Below are positions 1-8,930 of a stretch of 64,000 nucleotides of DNA, piece by piece. How positions within the stretch are numbered: position 1 is the stretch's first letter; each line of letters starts with the position of its first letter. The notes beneath the pieces are model-generated. The model had not been told where the DNA came from. It searched no databases and was given only the letters and a program-made list of their open reading frames with translations. The stretch covers positions 62,001-126,000 of the forward strand of contig JAMOTD010000014.1 in NCBI GenBank assembly GCA_027068415.1. The letters are read 5' to 3'. The DNA is from Desulfurobacteriaceae bacterium. Lineage in GTDB: Bacteria > Aquificota > Aquificia > Desulfurobacteriales > Desulfurobacteriaceae. Made by a program: the position numbers and the translations under genes.

Positions 1-1
1 A

Positions 2-358
2 TCTTTAAGCGGAGGGGAGAAGGTTAAAGTTCTCCTTTCAAGGCTCTACCTTTTAAAGCCATCCCTTCTCCTCCTTGACGAGCCCTCTGCTTTCCTTGAC
101 CTTTCTGTGATGGTTGAGCTTGCCTCTTTTGTGAGGGAGGCCGCAGAGCGAGGCAGGAGCGTTATAGTCGTCTCCCACGACATCCCCTTTCTCTACTCAA
201 TCTGCGACAGGTTCTTGGGCCTAAAAGGGGGAGAGCCCCTCTTTTTCGGGGGGAAAGAAGAGCTCCTTGAAAGCCTTGAGCTCCTTTTTGACTGCCCTTT
301 GGAAGTAAAGGTAATAAACGGAGAGCTCTTTATAAAACCCGCAAAGGAGGCAAAGTGA
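2..358 (+). CDS. ABC transporter ATP-binding protein, C-terminal part (partial)
   Basis: The frame is open from the left window edge, so only the last 118 residues are visible. The ABC signature LSGGE is at visible residues 2-6, Walker B (LLLLDEPS) at 22-29, and the H-loop His in VVSHD at 59. The Walker A half lies outside the window. The protein is a cytoplasmic ATPase that powers an importer. Its stop codon overlaps the ATG of a BtuB-like TonB receptor (TGATG), which points to a cobalamin or siderophore importer (BtuD/FhuC type). The substrate is inferred only from that neighbour. Confidence 0.85.
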   Translation, partial: SLSGGEKVKVLLSRLYLLKPSLLLLDEPSAFLDLSVMVELASFVREAAERGRSVIVVSHDIPFLYSICDRFLGLKGGEPLFFGGKEELLESLELLFDCPLEVKVINGELFIKPAKEAK

Positions 359-2157
359 TGAGGAGAGAGCTCCTTACCCTAACGCTTCTTCTTCTTACGT
401 CTGCTGCGCAGGCCGGGGATGTGGTTATTACCGCAAACAGGGTTGAGGTTCCTGCTGAGGCCGTAAGCGAGGACTTCACAGTAATAACGAAGGAAGAGAT
501 TAAGAAGTACGGCCTCACCAGTATCACTGATGTTCTTAAGTACGTTGCCGGAGTTCATATCTCAAGTAGCGGAGGTCCGGGACAGCCCACAAACCTTTTT
601 ATGCTCGGACTTCCCGGTAAACACGTCCTCGTAATGGTTAACGGCGTTCCCCTTTACGACCCCTCAAGAATCGGTGGGGAGGCAAACTTTGAGTGGATTG
701 ACATTTCAAACATTGAGAGGATAGAGGTAATCAAAGGACCTCAGGGAGCTCTCTACGGCTCCGACGCTGTTGCGGGAGTTATAAACGTAATCACTAAAAG
801 GCCGAAAGAGAAAGAGTTCAGGGTTAACCTTGAGGGCGGGAAGTACAAGAGCTTTAAAGAGAGGGTTTACGGGGCTCTTCCCCTTAAAGAAGGTTTCCTC
901 TCCTTCTCCTTTGAGAACTTCAAGACCAACGGCTTTAGTGCTACCAATGAGAAAAACTCCAGGTATGAATCAGATAACGACGGCTTCAGGTACAAAACTG
1001 GCTGGCTCTCTTGGGGATACAGGCCCGACGGCTGGCTCAGGATAACCGGAGACCTGAAGGTAAAGGGCGGAAGCGTTGACTTTGATGCTAATAACCCTAA
1101 TCCTCAATACGCTGTTCCTAAAGCTAAAAGCACCTACGATAATTTCTTTACAGACCTAAAAGCTGATGCCCTCATCTCCGATAACTTCTCAATAACTGCC
1201 GCCTTAGGCCACAACAGGGAGGAGAGAGAGTACTCCTTCGGCTCTTACACGGGAGTTTTAAGGTACATTTCGCTTCAGCCCGTTTACTATTTCAGTGATA
1301 ACCTCTTTATCACCGGCGGAGTGAACTACAGGCAGGAGAAGGCCGACTTCTCCGAGAGGGTCTCTGCCCACTTAAAGTCTGCCTTTGCCGAGCTCCACGG
1401 CCTCTTCTACGGTCTCAGCACTACCGTTGCCCTGAGGAGGGACCTTCACAGCCGGTTTGGATGTAAAACCACCTATAAACTCTCTGCCGGCTACACCTTT
1501 AAGTCTACCGGTACAAAAGTCAGGGCCCAGTACGGAACCGGTTTTAAGGCTCCCTCCCTCTACCAGCTCTACGGCCCGTGGGTGGGGAACGACTCCCTGA
1601 AGGCCGAGACGAGCGAGGGCTGGAACGTCGGGGTTGACCAGAAGCTTCCCTTCATCAAAGGGAAACTCTCGCTTACTTACTTTAAGAACCACGTCTGGAA
1701 CCTTATTGACTGGTCTTGGACTACCTACAAGTACGAAAATACCGGTAAGGCCTTAACCGAAGGGGTTGAGCTTAAGGGAGAGGTTGAGCTTGCCGGTTTC
1801 CTTACCCTCTTCGGAAACTACACGCATTTGAGGGCTAAGGAGTACGACCCCTCCACCGGGAGCTGGGAGAAATTGGCAAGGAGGCCCGAGTTCAGCTACA
1901 CCCTCGGCTTTAAGAGCTCCTACGGGAAACTCAGCTTCTCCGCCTGGGCCCTCCACTACTCTGACAGGGAGGATTCAAACGGAAAGACCCTCGGAGGCTT
2001 CACCACCTACAACTGTTATGCCTCCTACAGGCTCTGGGATAACCTTGAGCTCTACGCTAAGGGCGTTAACCTTACCGATAAAGACTACGAGCTTGCCTAC
2101 GGCTACAACACGATGGGAAGGGCTCTCTTCGTCGGAGCCATCTACTCCTTTAAGTAA
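358..2157 (+). CDS. TonB-dependent outer-membrane receptor, BtuB-like
   Basis: This 599-residue protein has a signal peptide ending AQA, followed by a TonB-box-like stretch (DVVITANRVE) that closely resembles the BtuB box. A plug domain follows at about 35-140, ending in the usual GSDAVAGVINVITK-type strand, then a long beta-barrel rich in alternating aromatics. It should take up a large chelated nutrient (cobalamin or siderophore) with TonB energy. The ATG at 358 is preferred over the GTG at 355 because AGGAGG sits just upstream and the ATG overlaps the ABC ATPase stop by one base, indicating coupled translation. The family is firm; the ligand is inferred from BtuB similarity. Confidence 0.9.
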   Translation: MRRELLTLTLLLLTSAAQAGDVVITANRVEVPAEAVSEDFTVITKEEIKKYGLTSITDVLKYVAGVHISSSGGPGQPTNLFMLGLPGKHVLVMVNGVPLYDPSRIGGEANFEWIDISNIERIEVIKGPQGALYGSDAVAGVINVITKRPKEKEFRVNLEGGKYKSFKERVYGALPLKEGFLSFSFENFKTNGFSATNEKNSRYESDNDGFRYKTGWLSWGYRPDGWLRITGDLKVKGGSVDFDANNPNPQYAVPKAKSTYDNFFTDLKADALISDNFSITAALGHNREEREYSFGSYTGVLRYISLQPVYYFSDNLFITGGVNYRQEKADFSERVSAHLKSAFAELHGLFYGLSTTVALRRDLHSRFGCKTTYKLSAGYTFKSTGTKVRAQYGTGFKAPSLYQLYGPWVGNDSLKAETSEGWNVGVDQKLPFIKGKLSLTYFKNHVWNLIDWSWTTYKYENTGKALTEGVELKGEVELAGFLTLFGNYTHLRAKEYDPSTGSWEKLARRPEFSYTLGFKSSYGKLSFSAWALHYSDREDSNGKTLGGFTTYNCYASYRLWDNLELYAKGVNLTDKDYELAYGYNTMGRALFVGAIYSFK

Positions 2158-2163
2158 TCCTTC

Positions 2164-2183
2164 GGGGCTTTCTGCCCCCTTCT
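2164..2183 (+). terminator. Weak stem-loop after the TonB receptor
   Basis: GGGGC and GCCCC form a 5-bp stem around a TTTCT loop shortly after the receptor stop. The 3' flank is only moderately T-rich (CTTCT), so termination may be partial. Confidence 0.3.
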
Positions 2184-2198
2184 GCTAAACTTTTCCCT

Positions 2199-2963
2199 AT
2201 GGGAAAGAAGGTTTTAATAACCGGAGCTTCGGGCTTTATTGCAGGGCACCTGATTAAGGAGCTCTCCGAGGAGTACCCCTTAGTTCTTATTTCAAGGAGA
2301 GAGCTCCCCTACCCCTTCCCCCGCTACTCTCCGGAAGAGCTTGAGAGGGCCTTTGAGGTGGAAAGGCCTCAGGCAGTAGTAAATACGGTGGGGATTTTGA
2401 AAGAGAAGGGAGAGAGTACTTACGAGAGAGCCCACACTGAGTTTACCGAAAAGTTGGTGGAGCTTGCAAAGAGGTGGGGCGTAGAGAAGTTTATCCAGAT
2501 TTCTGCCCTGGGAACTTCCCCGGAGGAGGAGAGCAGGTACTTTAAGACAAAGTGGCAGGCGGAGGAGTTGGTTAGAAGCTCGGCGATTCCCTACCTGATT
2601 TTAAGGCCTTCAATAGTCCTGGGGGAGGGGCAGAAGCTCTACGAAGACCTGAGAAAGCTCTCCCGATTCCTTCCCGTTCTGGCCGCTCCGAAGATGAAAG
2701 TTCAGCCGGTAAGAGTGGAGAGGGTGGTTGAGGCGGTTAAGAAGGGGATTGAGTGTAAGCTGACGGGGACGGTTGAGCTGTGCGGCGACAGGGTTATGAG
2801 TATGAAGGAGCTCTTTAAAGAGGTTTTGGAGGAGCTCGGAATCAGGAGGTTTGTAGTAGAACTCCCAAAGCCCCTCTTACTGCCGGTAGCCCTTTTGGGT
2901 CTCTTCGGCCTTGACCTTGAGCAGTACAAAATGATTAAAAACAACACCTGTAAGGAGGTATAG
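2199..2963 (+). CDS. NAD(P)-binding atypical SDR (NDUFA9-like)
   Basis: This 254-residue protein opens with a Rossmann dinucleotide motif (TGASGFIAGHL, residues 7-17). It continues with the NTVGI and SALGT segments and a YFKTKWQAEE stretch, characteristic of extended/atypical short-chain dehydrogenases related to complex I subunit NDUFA9 and nucleoside-sugar epimerases. A hydrophobic segment near the C-terminus (PLLLPVALLGLFGL) could make it membrane-associated. The next gene starts directly after its TAG, so the two are probably co-transcribed. No good Shine-Dalgarno precedes the ATG. The substrate is unknown; a quinone or envelope redox role is speculative. Confidence 0.75.
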   Translation: MGKKVLITGASGFIAGHLIKELSEEYPLVLISRRELPYPFPRYSPEELERAFEVERPQAVVNTVGILKEKGESTYERAHTEFTEKLVELAKRWGVEKFIQISALGTSPEEESRYFKTKWQAEELVRSSAIPYLILRPSIVLGEGQKLYEDLRKLSRFLPVLAAPKMKVQPVRVERVVEAVKKGIECKLTGTVELCGDRVMSMKELFKEVLEELGIRRFVVELPKPLLLPVALLGLFGLDLEQYKMIKNNTCKEV

Positions 2964-3932
2964 GTGGAGGAGCTCTTCAATCTGGCACAGGAGGTTTTGG
3001 AGGGGAAGAGGAGTTTAGAGGAGCTTTCGGCCTACCCAGAAGAGCTTAAGGAGAGGAAAGATGTAGAAAACCCCTTTAAAAGGGCGGCTTTAATAGTTTC
3101 GGCCGACAGAGTTAAACACCTATCTAAAGCCCTTCAGAGGGAGGCAGACGTTATCATCTTCAACCTTGAGGACGGAGTGAGTGACGAGAGGAAGCCCTTT
3201 GCAAGGCTCCTTTTAAGGAAGTTCTTAGTAAACATCCCTTTAACCGGCGAGAAAGAAGTTATAGTGAGGGTTAACCCCATAGACTCCCCCTATTTCTGGG
3301 AGGATATGTTAAATATCCTGCCGGCGCTTCCCCACGGGATAAGGCTCAGTAAGGTATCCTCTCCCGAAGACGTTGCCGCCCTTGACAGGTTAATAACCGC
3401 CTATGAGAGGAGCAGCGGAGCTCCCGAAGGCTTCATAAAAATCCACCTCTCAATAGAAACCTCTCAAGCCCTCTTAAAACTGCCCGAAATACTTAAGGCT
3501 TCCGAAAGGGTTGAGGTTGCTTACCTTGGAATTCTTGACCTCTTTGCCGGCCTCGGTGTTAGCCAGAGGTTAACGGGCAAGAGCTTAGGAAACTACGTAA
3601 GGGAAAAGTTCTCCTTTGAGTGTAAGGCCTGTGGGGTTTACCCGATAGCTCCGGCCTACCAGGATTACGAGGATTTGGAGGGCTTTAAGGAGGAGGCCTT
3701 AAAGGAGAAGGAGCTCGGGTTCAGCGGGAAGATGGCAATCTCGGTAAAACAGGCCAAGGTTGCTACCGAAGTCTTCTCGCCGGAGCCCGAGGAGATTGAG
3801 GAGGCTAAGAGAATAGTTGATGTTTACGAGAAAGCCCTTAAAGAGGGTAGGGGAGGGGTTGCTTACAAAGGCAAGTTTATAGACCAGCCTATTTACAGAG
3901 ATGCTCTCAACAAGCTCCGTTTCGGTTTCTAA
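2964..3932 (+). CDS. HpcH/HpaI aldolase / CitE-like lyase
   Basis: This 322-residue TIM-barrel protein of the citrate-lyase-beta/malyl-CoA-lyase superfamily starts at a GTG directly after the upstream stop, with GGAGG just upstream. Visible family features are the metal-binding region (IIFNLEDGVSDERK), a substrate arginine in IVRVNP, the IHLSIET strand and YLGILDLFAGLG. It should cleave or form a C-C bond on a CoA-type substrate such as citryl- or malyl-CoA. In an autotroph it could serve citrate cleavage or a related anaplerotic step, but the substrate cannot be told from sequence alone. The last 26 bases overlap the convergent LysR gene. Confidence 0.8.
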   Translation: MEELFNLAQEVLEGKRSLEELSAYPEELKERKDVENPFKRAALIVSADRVKHLSKALQREADVIIFNLEDGVSDERKPFARLLLRKFLVNIPLTGEKEVIVRVNPIDSPYFWEDMLNILPALPHGIRLSKVSSPEDVAALDRLITAYERSSGAPEGFIKIHLSIETSQALLKLPEILKASERVEVAYLGILDLFAGLGVSQRLTGKSLGNYVREKFSFECKACGVYPIAPAYQDYEDLEGFKEEALKEKELGFSGKMAISVKQAKVATEVFSPEPEEIEEAKRIVDVYEKALKEGRGGVAYKGKFIDQPIYRDALNKLRFGF

Positions 3933-4818
3933 AGAGCTTCTCTATTTTGTCCCAGATAGTCCTTACTGCCGGAACGGGGGTAATGTCCCTCCTCTTTACG
4001 GCGAAGAAGCACCTCTTAATTGAGAGGTTCCTTACTCTCACCACCTTTACTTTTCCGCACTCTACTTCGTCCTGAACCGAGTACTTTGAGACAAGACCGA
4101 AGCCGGCTCCCCTCTTTACCGCCTCTTTAATCGCCGTATTGCTCCCCAGGTAAGCGACAACTCTTAACTTCCCTACCGGAATTCCCGCCCTCTTCAGGGC
4201 GCTCTCAACGGTCTTTCTGGTTCCCGAGTCCTCCTCTCTGAAGAGTAGGGGAAGGTTTATTAGCTCCTCAAGGGGTATGGAGCCCTCCTTAAAGTAGGGG
4301 GGAGCAATAAGGACAATTTCATCGTCGTGAATTTTTTTAAGCTCAAGTTTAGGGTCGTTTACCTCAAGGCCTATGAACCCCAAGTCAAAGTTTGGAATAC
4401 TTTCCCTTAGAAGTTTCACCACCCTGTTTGAGTCGTAAATCTCAATTTGGAAGAGTACCTGAGGCAGGAGCTCTTTGAGTTTGTTTAGAAAGTGGGGAAG
4501 GAAGTAGTCTCCCGGAATGTTGCTCGCCGCAATTCTTACCCTTCCCGAGAGCTTTGAGCTGTCAAGGGAGAGGAGCTCTGCGAGGGCCTCCTCCCTCTTC
4601 TTTAAAATCTCCACTGCGTACCTGTAGAGGATTTTTGCCTCTTCTGTCGGGATAACCTTCCTTCCCAACCTGTCAAAGAGCTTTTTCCCTAAAATGTCCT
4701 CAAGGTGCTGTATGTGGGTACTTACAGTCGGCTGGGAGAGCCCTAACTGCTGTGCAGCCTTTGAGAAGCTCTGGTTCTCAAAGACTTTTGTAAATACTTC
4801 AAGCTGCCTTATATCCAT
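3907..4818 (-). CDS. LysR-type transcriptional regulator (resembles selenium-associated group)
   Basis: This 303-residue LysR protein has an N-terminal winged helix-turn-helix at about 1-60 (SFSKAAQQLGLSQPTVSTHI) and a two-lobed periplasmic-binding-like effector domain (IAASNIPGDYFLP, then EIYDSNRVVKLL). From memory, those motifs resemble the LysR subgroup that co-occurs with selenium metabolism, which fits the probable selenoprotein at 43.3-47.3 kb; this assignment is unverified. The gene overlaps the convergent CitE-like gene by 26 bases. It sits directly downstream of a small membrane-protein gene on the same strand and could share its transcript. Confidence 0.85.
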   Translation of the reverse strand: MDIRQLEVFTKVFENQSFSKAAQQLGLSQPTVSTHIQHLEDILGKKLFDRLGRKVIPTEEAKILYRYAVEILKKREEALAELLSLDSSKLSGRVRIAASNIPGDYFLPHFLNKLKELLPQVLFQIEIYDSNRVVKLLRESIPNFDLGFIGLEVNDPKLELKKIHDDEIVLIAPPYFKEGSIPLEELINLPLLFREEDSGTRKTVESALKRAGIPVGKLRVVAYLGSNTAIKEAVKRGAGFGLVSKYSVQDEVECGKVKVVRVRNLSIKRCFFAVKRRDITPVPAVRTIWDKIEKLFRNRNGAC

Positions 4819-4828
4819 ATCTATCCTT

Positions 4829-5155
4829 TTACTCTAAGCCTATTACTTTGAGAGCGACGTCAACTACCACGAAGAAGAGGACTCCCGACATTATGAGGGA
4901 AATCATTGTCCCGAAGCCCCATACAATCGGGGGGAGCTTGAGAGCTCTGACGTACCTTACGTAGTAGGCAAAAGTTATAAGTGAAAAAACCACTGCAAGA
5001 CCGAACTTCAGCTCCAAGTAGTGTTTAAGGTCAAGGAGCTGAGAGAATATTCCCAGCGGCAGGAGTGAGAACATTGTCATCATGTAGAGGCCTACTATTG
5101 TAGCCCCTATCCCGAGGCCCTTTGCAAGGCCGTCGTTAAAGCTCCTTGTAGCCAT
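4829..5155 (-). CDS. Small membrane protein of unknown function
   Basis: This 108-residue protein has three predicted membrane helices (about residues 15-37, 48-70 and 79-104) and little else. I do not recognise the family. AAGGAGGG lies just upstream of the ATG, so the start is well supported. A TATAAT-like box lies 32-37 bases upstream, and the lysR gene follows 10 bases downstream, so the two may form a short operon. Confidence 0.65.
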   Translation of the reverse strand: MATRSFNDGLAKGLGIGATIVGLYMMTMFSLLPLGIFSQLLDLKHYLELKFGLAVVFSLITFAYYVRYVRALKLPPIVWGFGTMISLIMSGVLFFVVVDVALKVIGLE

Positions 5156-5186
5156 CTCAGCCCTCCTTGAATTTTGCGTAAAATTA

Positions 5187-5192
5187 ATTATA
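5187..5192 (-). promoter_or_regulatory. -10-like box upstream of the small membrane protein gene
   Basis: A perfect TATAAT on the minus strand lies about 32 bases before the ATG of the membrane protein gene and overlaps the end of the alpha/beta hydrolase gene. No convincing -35 hexamer is seen at 16-18 bases spacing. Confidence 0.35.
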
Positions 5193-5805
5193 TCGCATAC
5201 TTCAAAACAGTTAGGTGGTCGGCTTTTGGAATAACTTTTAGCTGTGAGAGGGGGGCTCCCTTAAAAACCGAGTAAGCCCCGATTAATCCCGTTATGGCGT
5301 CATCCTCCCCAACTATCACCTTTACCGGTACCTTTAGTTTCCAAAGCTCCTCGGTGCAGTCAATCTCTGTAAAGCTCTCAAGGAGCTCTGTGCACGCTTT
5401 CGGGTTTAGTTGGGGAAGGGGAGCGTTTTTCGTTGAGGAGAGCTCCCTAAAGAACTCTACCCCTTCGTAGAAATCCCTCTTTAACCTCCTGAGAAACCGC
5501 CTTACTACTGCTTCAGGTTGAGATGTTCCCGTAAAGGAAGGGGTAGGTGCGTAGAGGATTAACTCCCGGACTTTTTCCGGGTAGTTCAGGGCTACGAGGA
5601 TTGAGACTGTAGCACCCAAAGACCAGCCTACAAGGGTGGAGCCCTCCTCTATGCTTTCTCCGACTTCGGCGGCAAGCTCCCAGAGGTCGGTTGAGTTGAA
5701 GGGAGACTCCCCGTGGCCGGGGAGCTCCAAGTGAACTGCTCTCTCAAAAGGCGTTCCCTTCCAGACTCTTCCGTCGTAGCTCCAGCCGTGGAGGGTGTAA
5801 ATCAT
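5188..5805 (-). CDS. Alpha/beta hydrolase, BioH-like
   Basis: This 205-residue protein is short for the fold but has a complete triad: nucleophile Ser62 in GWSLG, an acidic residue in GEDD (168-169) and His197 in ADH. The N-terminal TLHGWSYDGRVW oxyanion region and the LPGHGES loop match BioH-type carboxylesterases, which release pimeloyl-ACP from its methyl ester in biotin synthesis. No other bio gene is nearby, so the biotin role is inference. Its ATG overlaps the upstream protease stop by 4 bases (ATGA), indicating translational coupling. Confidence 0.75.
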   Translation of the reverse strand: MIYTLHGWSYDGRVWKGTPFERAVHLELPGHGESPFNSTDLWELAAEVGESIEEGSTLVGWSLGATVSILVALNYPEKVRELILYAPTPSFTGTSQPEAVVRRFLRRLKRDFYEGVEFFRELSSTKNAPLPQLNPKACTELLESFTEIDCTEELWKLKVPVKVIVGEDDAITGLIGAYSVFKGAPLSQLKVIPKADHLTVLKYAI

Positions 5806-7103
5806 GCGGCCTTTTTCTCCTCCTTCTTACCCTCCATGGCCTTAAAGAGGTGGAACTCCTTAATAACTTCAATAGCCCTTTTCATCTGGTTGTCTATTCT
5901 CTTCTCTCTCTTCTTCCTGATTTCCTCTGTCTTCTCGGGGTGCTCCTCTATCTCCTTAAACTCCTTCTTGAGCTCCTCAATGTCCTCCTTAGAGAGCTTT
6001 ACCTCAATGTCCGGCTCAATTCCCTTGCCGTCTATACACTGGTGGTTGGGCATGTAGTACTTGGCAGTCGTTATCTTCACGGCGTAGCCCATGTCTAAGG
6101 GGTAGAGGGTCTGAACCGAGCCCTTTCCGAAAGTCTTTTCTCCCACAACTATTGCTCTATCGTTGTACCTGAGAGCTCCCGTTAAAATCTCCGCCGCGCT
6201 CGCCGTTCCGCCGTTAACGAGCATTACTACGGGAACGTCGGTGGGGATTATGGGCTCGTGGAGTGAGTAGAACTTCTTAATGCTCTCGGGAATTCTTCCC
6301 TTTGTATAGACTATGAGAGCTCCCTTCGGAAGGAAGTAGTCGCTTATTGCAACTGCAGAGTCAAGGAGACCTCCGGGGTTGTTCCTTACGTCAACTATTA
6401 TTCCCTGGAGCTTCTTGTCCTTCCTTATTGCCTCAAGGGCCTTTTTGAACTCCTCTACCGAGTTCCTCTGGAACATCGTAAATCTTATGTAGCCTATGTC
6501 TCCGGTAAGAATTCTGTACTTAACGCTCTGGATTTTGATTATCGCCCTCGTTATGGTGAAGGGTTTTGGCTCGGGCCATCCCTTTCTCCATACCCAGATT
6601 GTAATTTTGGTTCCGGGCTTACCCCTCATAAGCTTTACCGCTTCCATCAGGCTCATGTCGGGTGTAACCTTTTTGTCGTTAATTTTGACTATTATGTCTC
6701 CGGGCTTTAGGCCTGCCCTGTAGGCGGGGGTATCCTCAATGGGGGCTATTATCATTAGCTTTCCGTCTTTGGTCTTTGTTATTTGGATTCCTAAACCTCC
6801 GAACTGGCCGCTGGTCTCAACCTGAAACTCCTTCAGCTGGTCGGGGGTAAATAGGGTTGAGTGGGGGTCAAGGCTGCTAAGCATTCCCCTTATTGCCCCT
6901 TCAAAGAGCTCTTTGGGCTCCTTCTTCTCAACGTACCTCTCCTTAACGAGCTGGTAGGCCTCCATGAAGAGCCTTATGTACTTGAGCTCCTCCTGTTGAG
7001 TATCCTGCTTCTTCATTACCGCAGAGACGGAGCTCTTTCCTATAAGGGCGAGGAAAGTGAAAAGGAGTACGAGAAAGAGAGAGGTTTTAAAGCTCTTCTT
7101 CAT
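5802..7103 (-). CDS. C-terminal processing protease, S41 family (CtpA-like)
   Basis: This 433-residue protease has an N-terminal membrane anchor (residues 8-28) and a PDZ domain at about 100-170 (GGLGIQI, then GLKPGDIIVKI). The S41 catalytic domain has nucleophile Ser302 in GGTASAAEI and general-base Lys327 in TFGKGSVQ. A charged C-terminal tail follows. It should act on the periplasmic side of the inner membrane, trimming proteins from the C-terminus. The gene lies between the split transketolase genes and the BioH-like hydrolase; 4-base overlaps join all of them into one minus-strand run. Confidence 0.93.
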   Translation of the reverse strand: MKKSFKTSLFLVLLFTFLALIGKSSVSAVMKKQDTQQEELKYIRLFMEAYQLVKERYVEKKEPKELFEGAIRGMLSSLDPHSTLFTPDQLKEFQVETSGQFGGLGIQITKTKDGKLMIIAPIEDTPAYRAGLKPGDIIVKINDKKVTPDMSLMEAVKLMRGKPGTKITIWVWRKGWPEPKPFTITRAIIKIQSVKYRILTGDIGYIRFTMFQRNSVEEFKKALEAIRKDKKLQGIIVDVRNNPGGLLDSAVAISDYFLPKGALIVYTKGRIPESIKKFYSLHEPIIPTDVPVVMLVNGGTASAAEILTGALRYNDRAIVVGEKTFGKGSVQTLYPLDMGYAVKITTAKYYMPNHQCIDGKGIEPDIEVKLSKEDIEELKKEFKEIEEHPEKTEEIRKKREKRIDNQMKRAIEVIKEFHLFKAMEGKKEEKKAA

Positions 7104-8044
7104 CTTCTTTTCCTCTCAAGGACTTTTTTGACCTTTTCAATTATCCCCTTATCATCAAGGCCGAAGTAGTGTAGGAGCTCCCACCCTTTACCCGACCTTC
7201 CGAAAACGTCGGGAGTTCCGAGTCTCTCCATCGGAACCGGGTAGTTCTCAACAAGAACCTCGGCCACCGCTGAGCCGAGCCCCCCTATTATTGAGTGCTC
7301 TTCGGCCGTTACTACTGCGCCGGTCTTCTGGGCAGATTTTACTATAAGCTCACTGTCAATAGGTTTAACGCAGGACATATGTATAACTTCAACCGAGATT
7401 CCCTCCCTCTCAAGCTCCTCAGCAGCTAAGAGGGCAAAGGAAGTCATAACTCCGTTTGCTATAACGGTAACGTCCTCTCCCTCCCTCAGAACGTGTCCTT
7501 TTCCAATTTCAAACTTAAAGGTTTCCTCGTCAAAAATCCGGGGGAACTTCTCCCTGGTCAGCCTTACGTAGAAGGGGCCGTCAGTATAGGCGATTTTCCT
7601 GATTACTGCCCTCGTCTCAACGTCGTCTGCCGGAACGATTACCCTCATGTTGGGTATGTTCCTCATGTTTGCAACGTCCTCAAGGGCCTGGTGGCTTGCT
7701 CCGTCCTCCCCTACAGTAATTCCCCCGTGGGTGCAGACGATTTTAACGCTCAGGTTGGGGTAGCAGATTGTCTGCCTTACCGCCTCCCAGGCCCTTCCGG
7801 TTCCGAAGATTGCAAAGGTGCTCACAAAGGGGATTTTTCCGGTGGTTGCAAGGCCTGCGGCGGTGTTCATCATGTTTGTCTCTGCTATTCCCATATTAAA
7901 GAACCTTTCGGGAAAGCGCTTTGCAAACTTTGCCGTCTTTGTTGAGCCCGAAAGGTCGGCATCCAATACAACAATCCTCTCGTCCTTCTCTCCCAACTTA
8001 ACGAGAGTATCCCCGTAGGCGTCCCTTAAGCTAACCTTTTCCAT
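7100..8044 (-). CDS. Transketolase, C-terminal subunit
   Basis: This 314-residue subunit contains the pyrimidine-binding (PP-fold) and C-terminal halves of transketolase: FFNMGIAETNMM, FVSTFAIFGTGRAWE and VVTAEEHSIIGGLGSAVAEV. It must pair with the N-terminal subunit encoded just upstream to bind thiamine diphosphate and move two-carbon ketol groups in the pentose phosphate pathway. AAGGAGG six bases upstream supports the ATG at 8044 rather than a TTG at 8062; the Shine-Dalgarno overlaps the upstream stop. The two-gene arrangement is typical of archaea and several deep-branching bacteria. Confidence 0.92.
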   Translation of the reverse strand: MEKVSLRDAYGDTLVKLGEKDERIVVLDADLSGSTKTAKFAKRFPERFFNMGIAETNMMNTAAGLATTGKIPFVSTFAIFGTGRAWEAVRQTICYPNLSVKIVCTHGGITVGEDGASHQALEDVANMRNIPNMRVIVPADDVETRAVIRKIAYTDGPFYVRLTREKFPRIFDEETFKFEIGKGHVLREGEDVTVIANGVMTSFALLAAEELEREGISVEVIHMSCVKPIDSELIVKSAQKTGAVVTAEEHSIIGGLGSAVAEVLVENYPVPMERLGTPDVFGRSGKGWELLHYFGLDDKGIIEKVKKVLERKRR

Positions 8045-8054
8045 CTCTTCCTCC

Positions 8055-8918
8055 TTAAACAATCTCTCCCAGCTCTTTTAGGGCTTCTTTGAGGAGCTCC
8101 GGCGGTAGAGCCTTTCCGTGCCACTCTGCCCTGTTCTCCATAAAGGAGACTCCCTTGCCCTTAACGGTTTTTGCGATGATTATTGTCGGCTTGAACTTTG
8201 AACGGTCGGCCCTATCAAGGGCTTCCTTTATTTCCTTAAAGTCGTGGCCGTTTATCTCCATAACGTTCCAGCCGAAAGCCCTCCACTTCTCTGCCGCCGG
8301 GTAGATTGACATTACTTCGTCAACGGGGCCGTCTATCTGGAGGTTGTTGTTGTCAAGGATTACTACGAGGTTGCTCAGGTTATAGTGGGATGCCGCCATC
8401 GTAGCTTCCCATACGCTTCCCTCCTGAGCCTCACCGTCTCCAATCATACAGTAGACTTTACTGTCTGAGCCCGAGAGCTTCAGCCCTAAGGCCATTCCGA
8501 CTGCCGCCCCTATTCCGTGGCCCAAACTCCCGGTGCTTATCTCAATTCCCGGGGTTTTGTGCATGTCGGGGTGGCCCTGAAGGTCGCCGTCAATCTTCCT
8601 GAACTCCATCAGCTTCTCTAAGGGGAAGTAGCCGGTTCTTGCCAAAACCGAGTAGAGGGCGGGGCAGACGTGGCCTTTGGAGAGGACGAACCTGTCCCTC
8701 TCCTCCCACTTGGGATTTAACGGATTGTGCCTCATCTTGTAGTAGTAGAGTGTTACGATTATGTCGGTTGCAGACATTGCCCCGCCGGGGTGTCCTGACT
8801 GGGCGTTTGAGGTCATTTTTAAGATGTCTTTCCTCACTTCCCTTGCTATGGCCCTTAAGGTTACCTCGTCTATGTCTCTGTTGCGCTTAAGGAAGAACTC
8901 CGGCTCAAAAGTTATCAT
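8055..8918 (-). CDS. Transketolase, N-terminal subunit
   Basis: This 287-residue subunit carries the thiamine-diphosphate binding half. It has the GHPGGAMSATDI segment, KGHVCPALY, the TPP motif beginning GDGEAQEGSVWEA and ending ILDNNN, and the HGKALP tail region. The gene directly precedes the C-terminal subunit, and together they replace a single ~650-residue transketolase. The start at 8918 is the first Met and leaves a 12-base gap to argH upstream. Confidence 0.93.
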   Translation of the reverse strand: MITFEPEFFLKRNRDIDEVTLRAIAREVRKDILKMTSNAQSGHPGGAMSATDIIVTLYYYKMRHNPLNPKWEERDRFVLSKGHVCPALYSVLARTGYFPLEKLMEFRKIDGDLQGHPDMHKTPGIEISTGSLGHGIGAAVGMALGLKLSGSDSKVYCMIGDGEAQEGSVWEATMAASHYNLSNLVVILDNNNLQIDGPVDEVMSIYPAAEKWRAFGWNVMEINGHDFKEIKEALDRADRSKFKPTIIIAKTVKGKGVSFMENRAEWHGKALPPELLKEALKELGEIV

Positions 8919-8930
8919 CTCAACCTCCGC

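Noticed and set aside
8045-8062. TTG start for the transketolase C-terminal subunit.
   Set aside because: AAGGAGG lies between the TTG and the ATG at 8044, so it would be inside the coding region; the ATG has ideal spacing.
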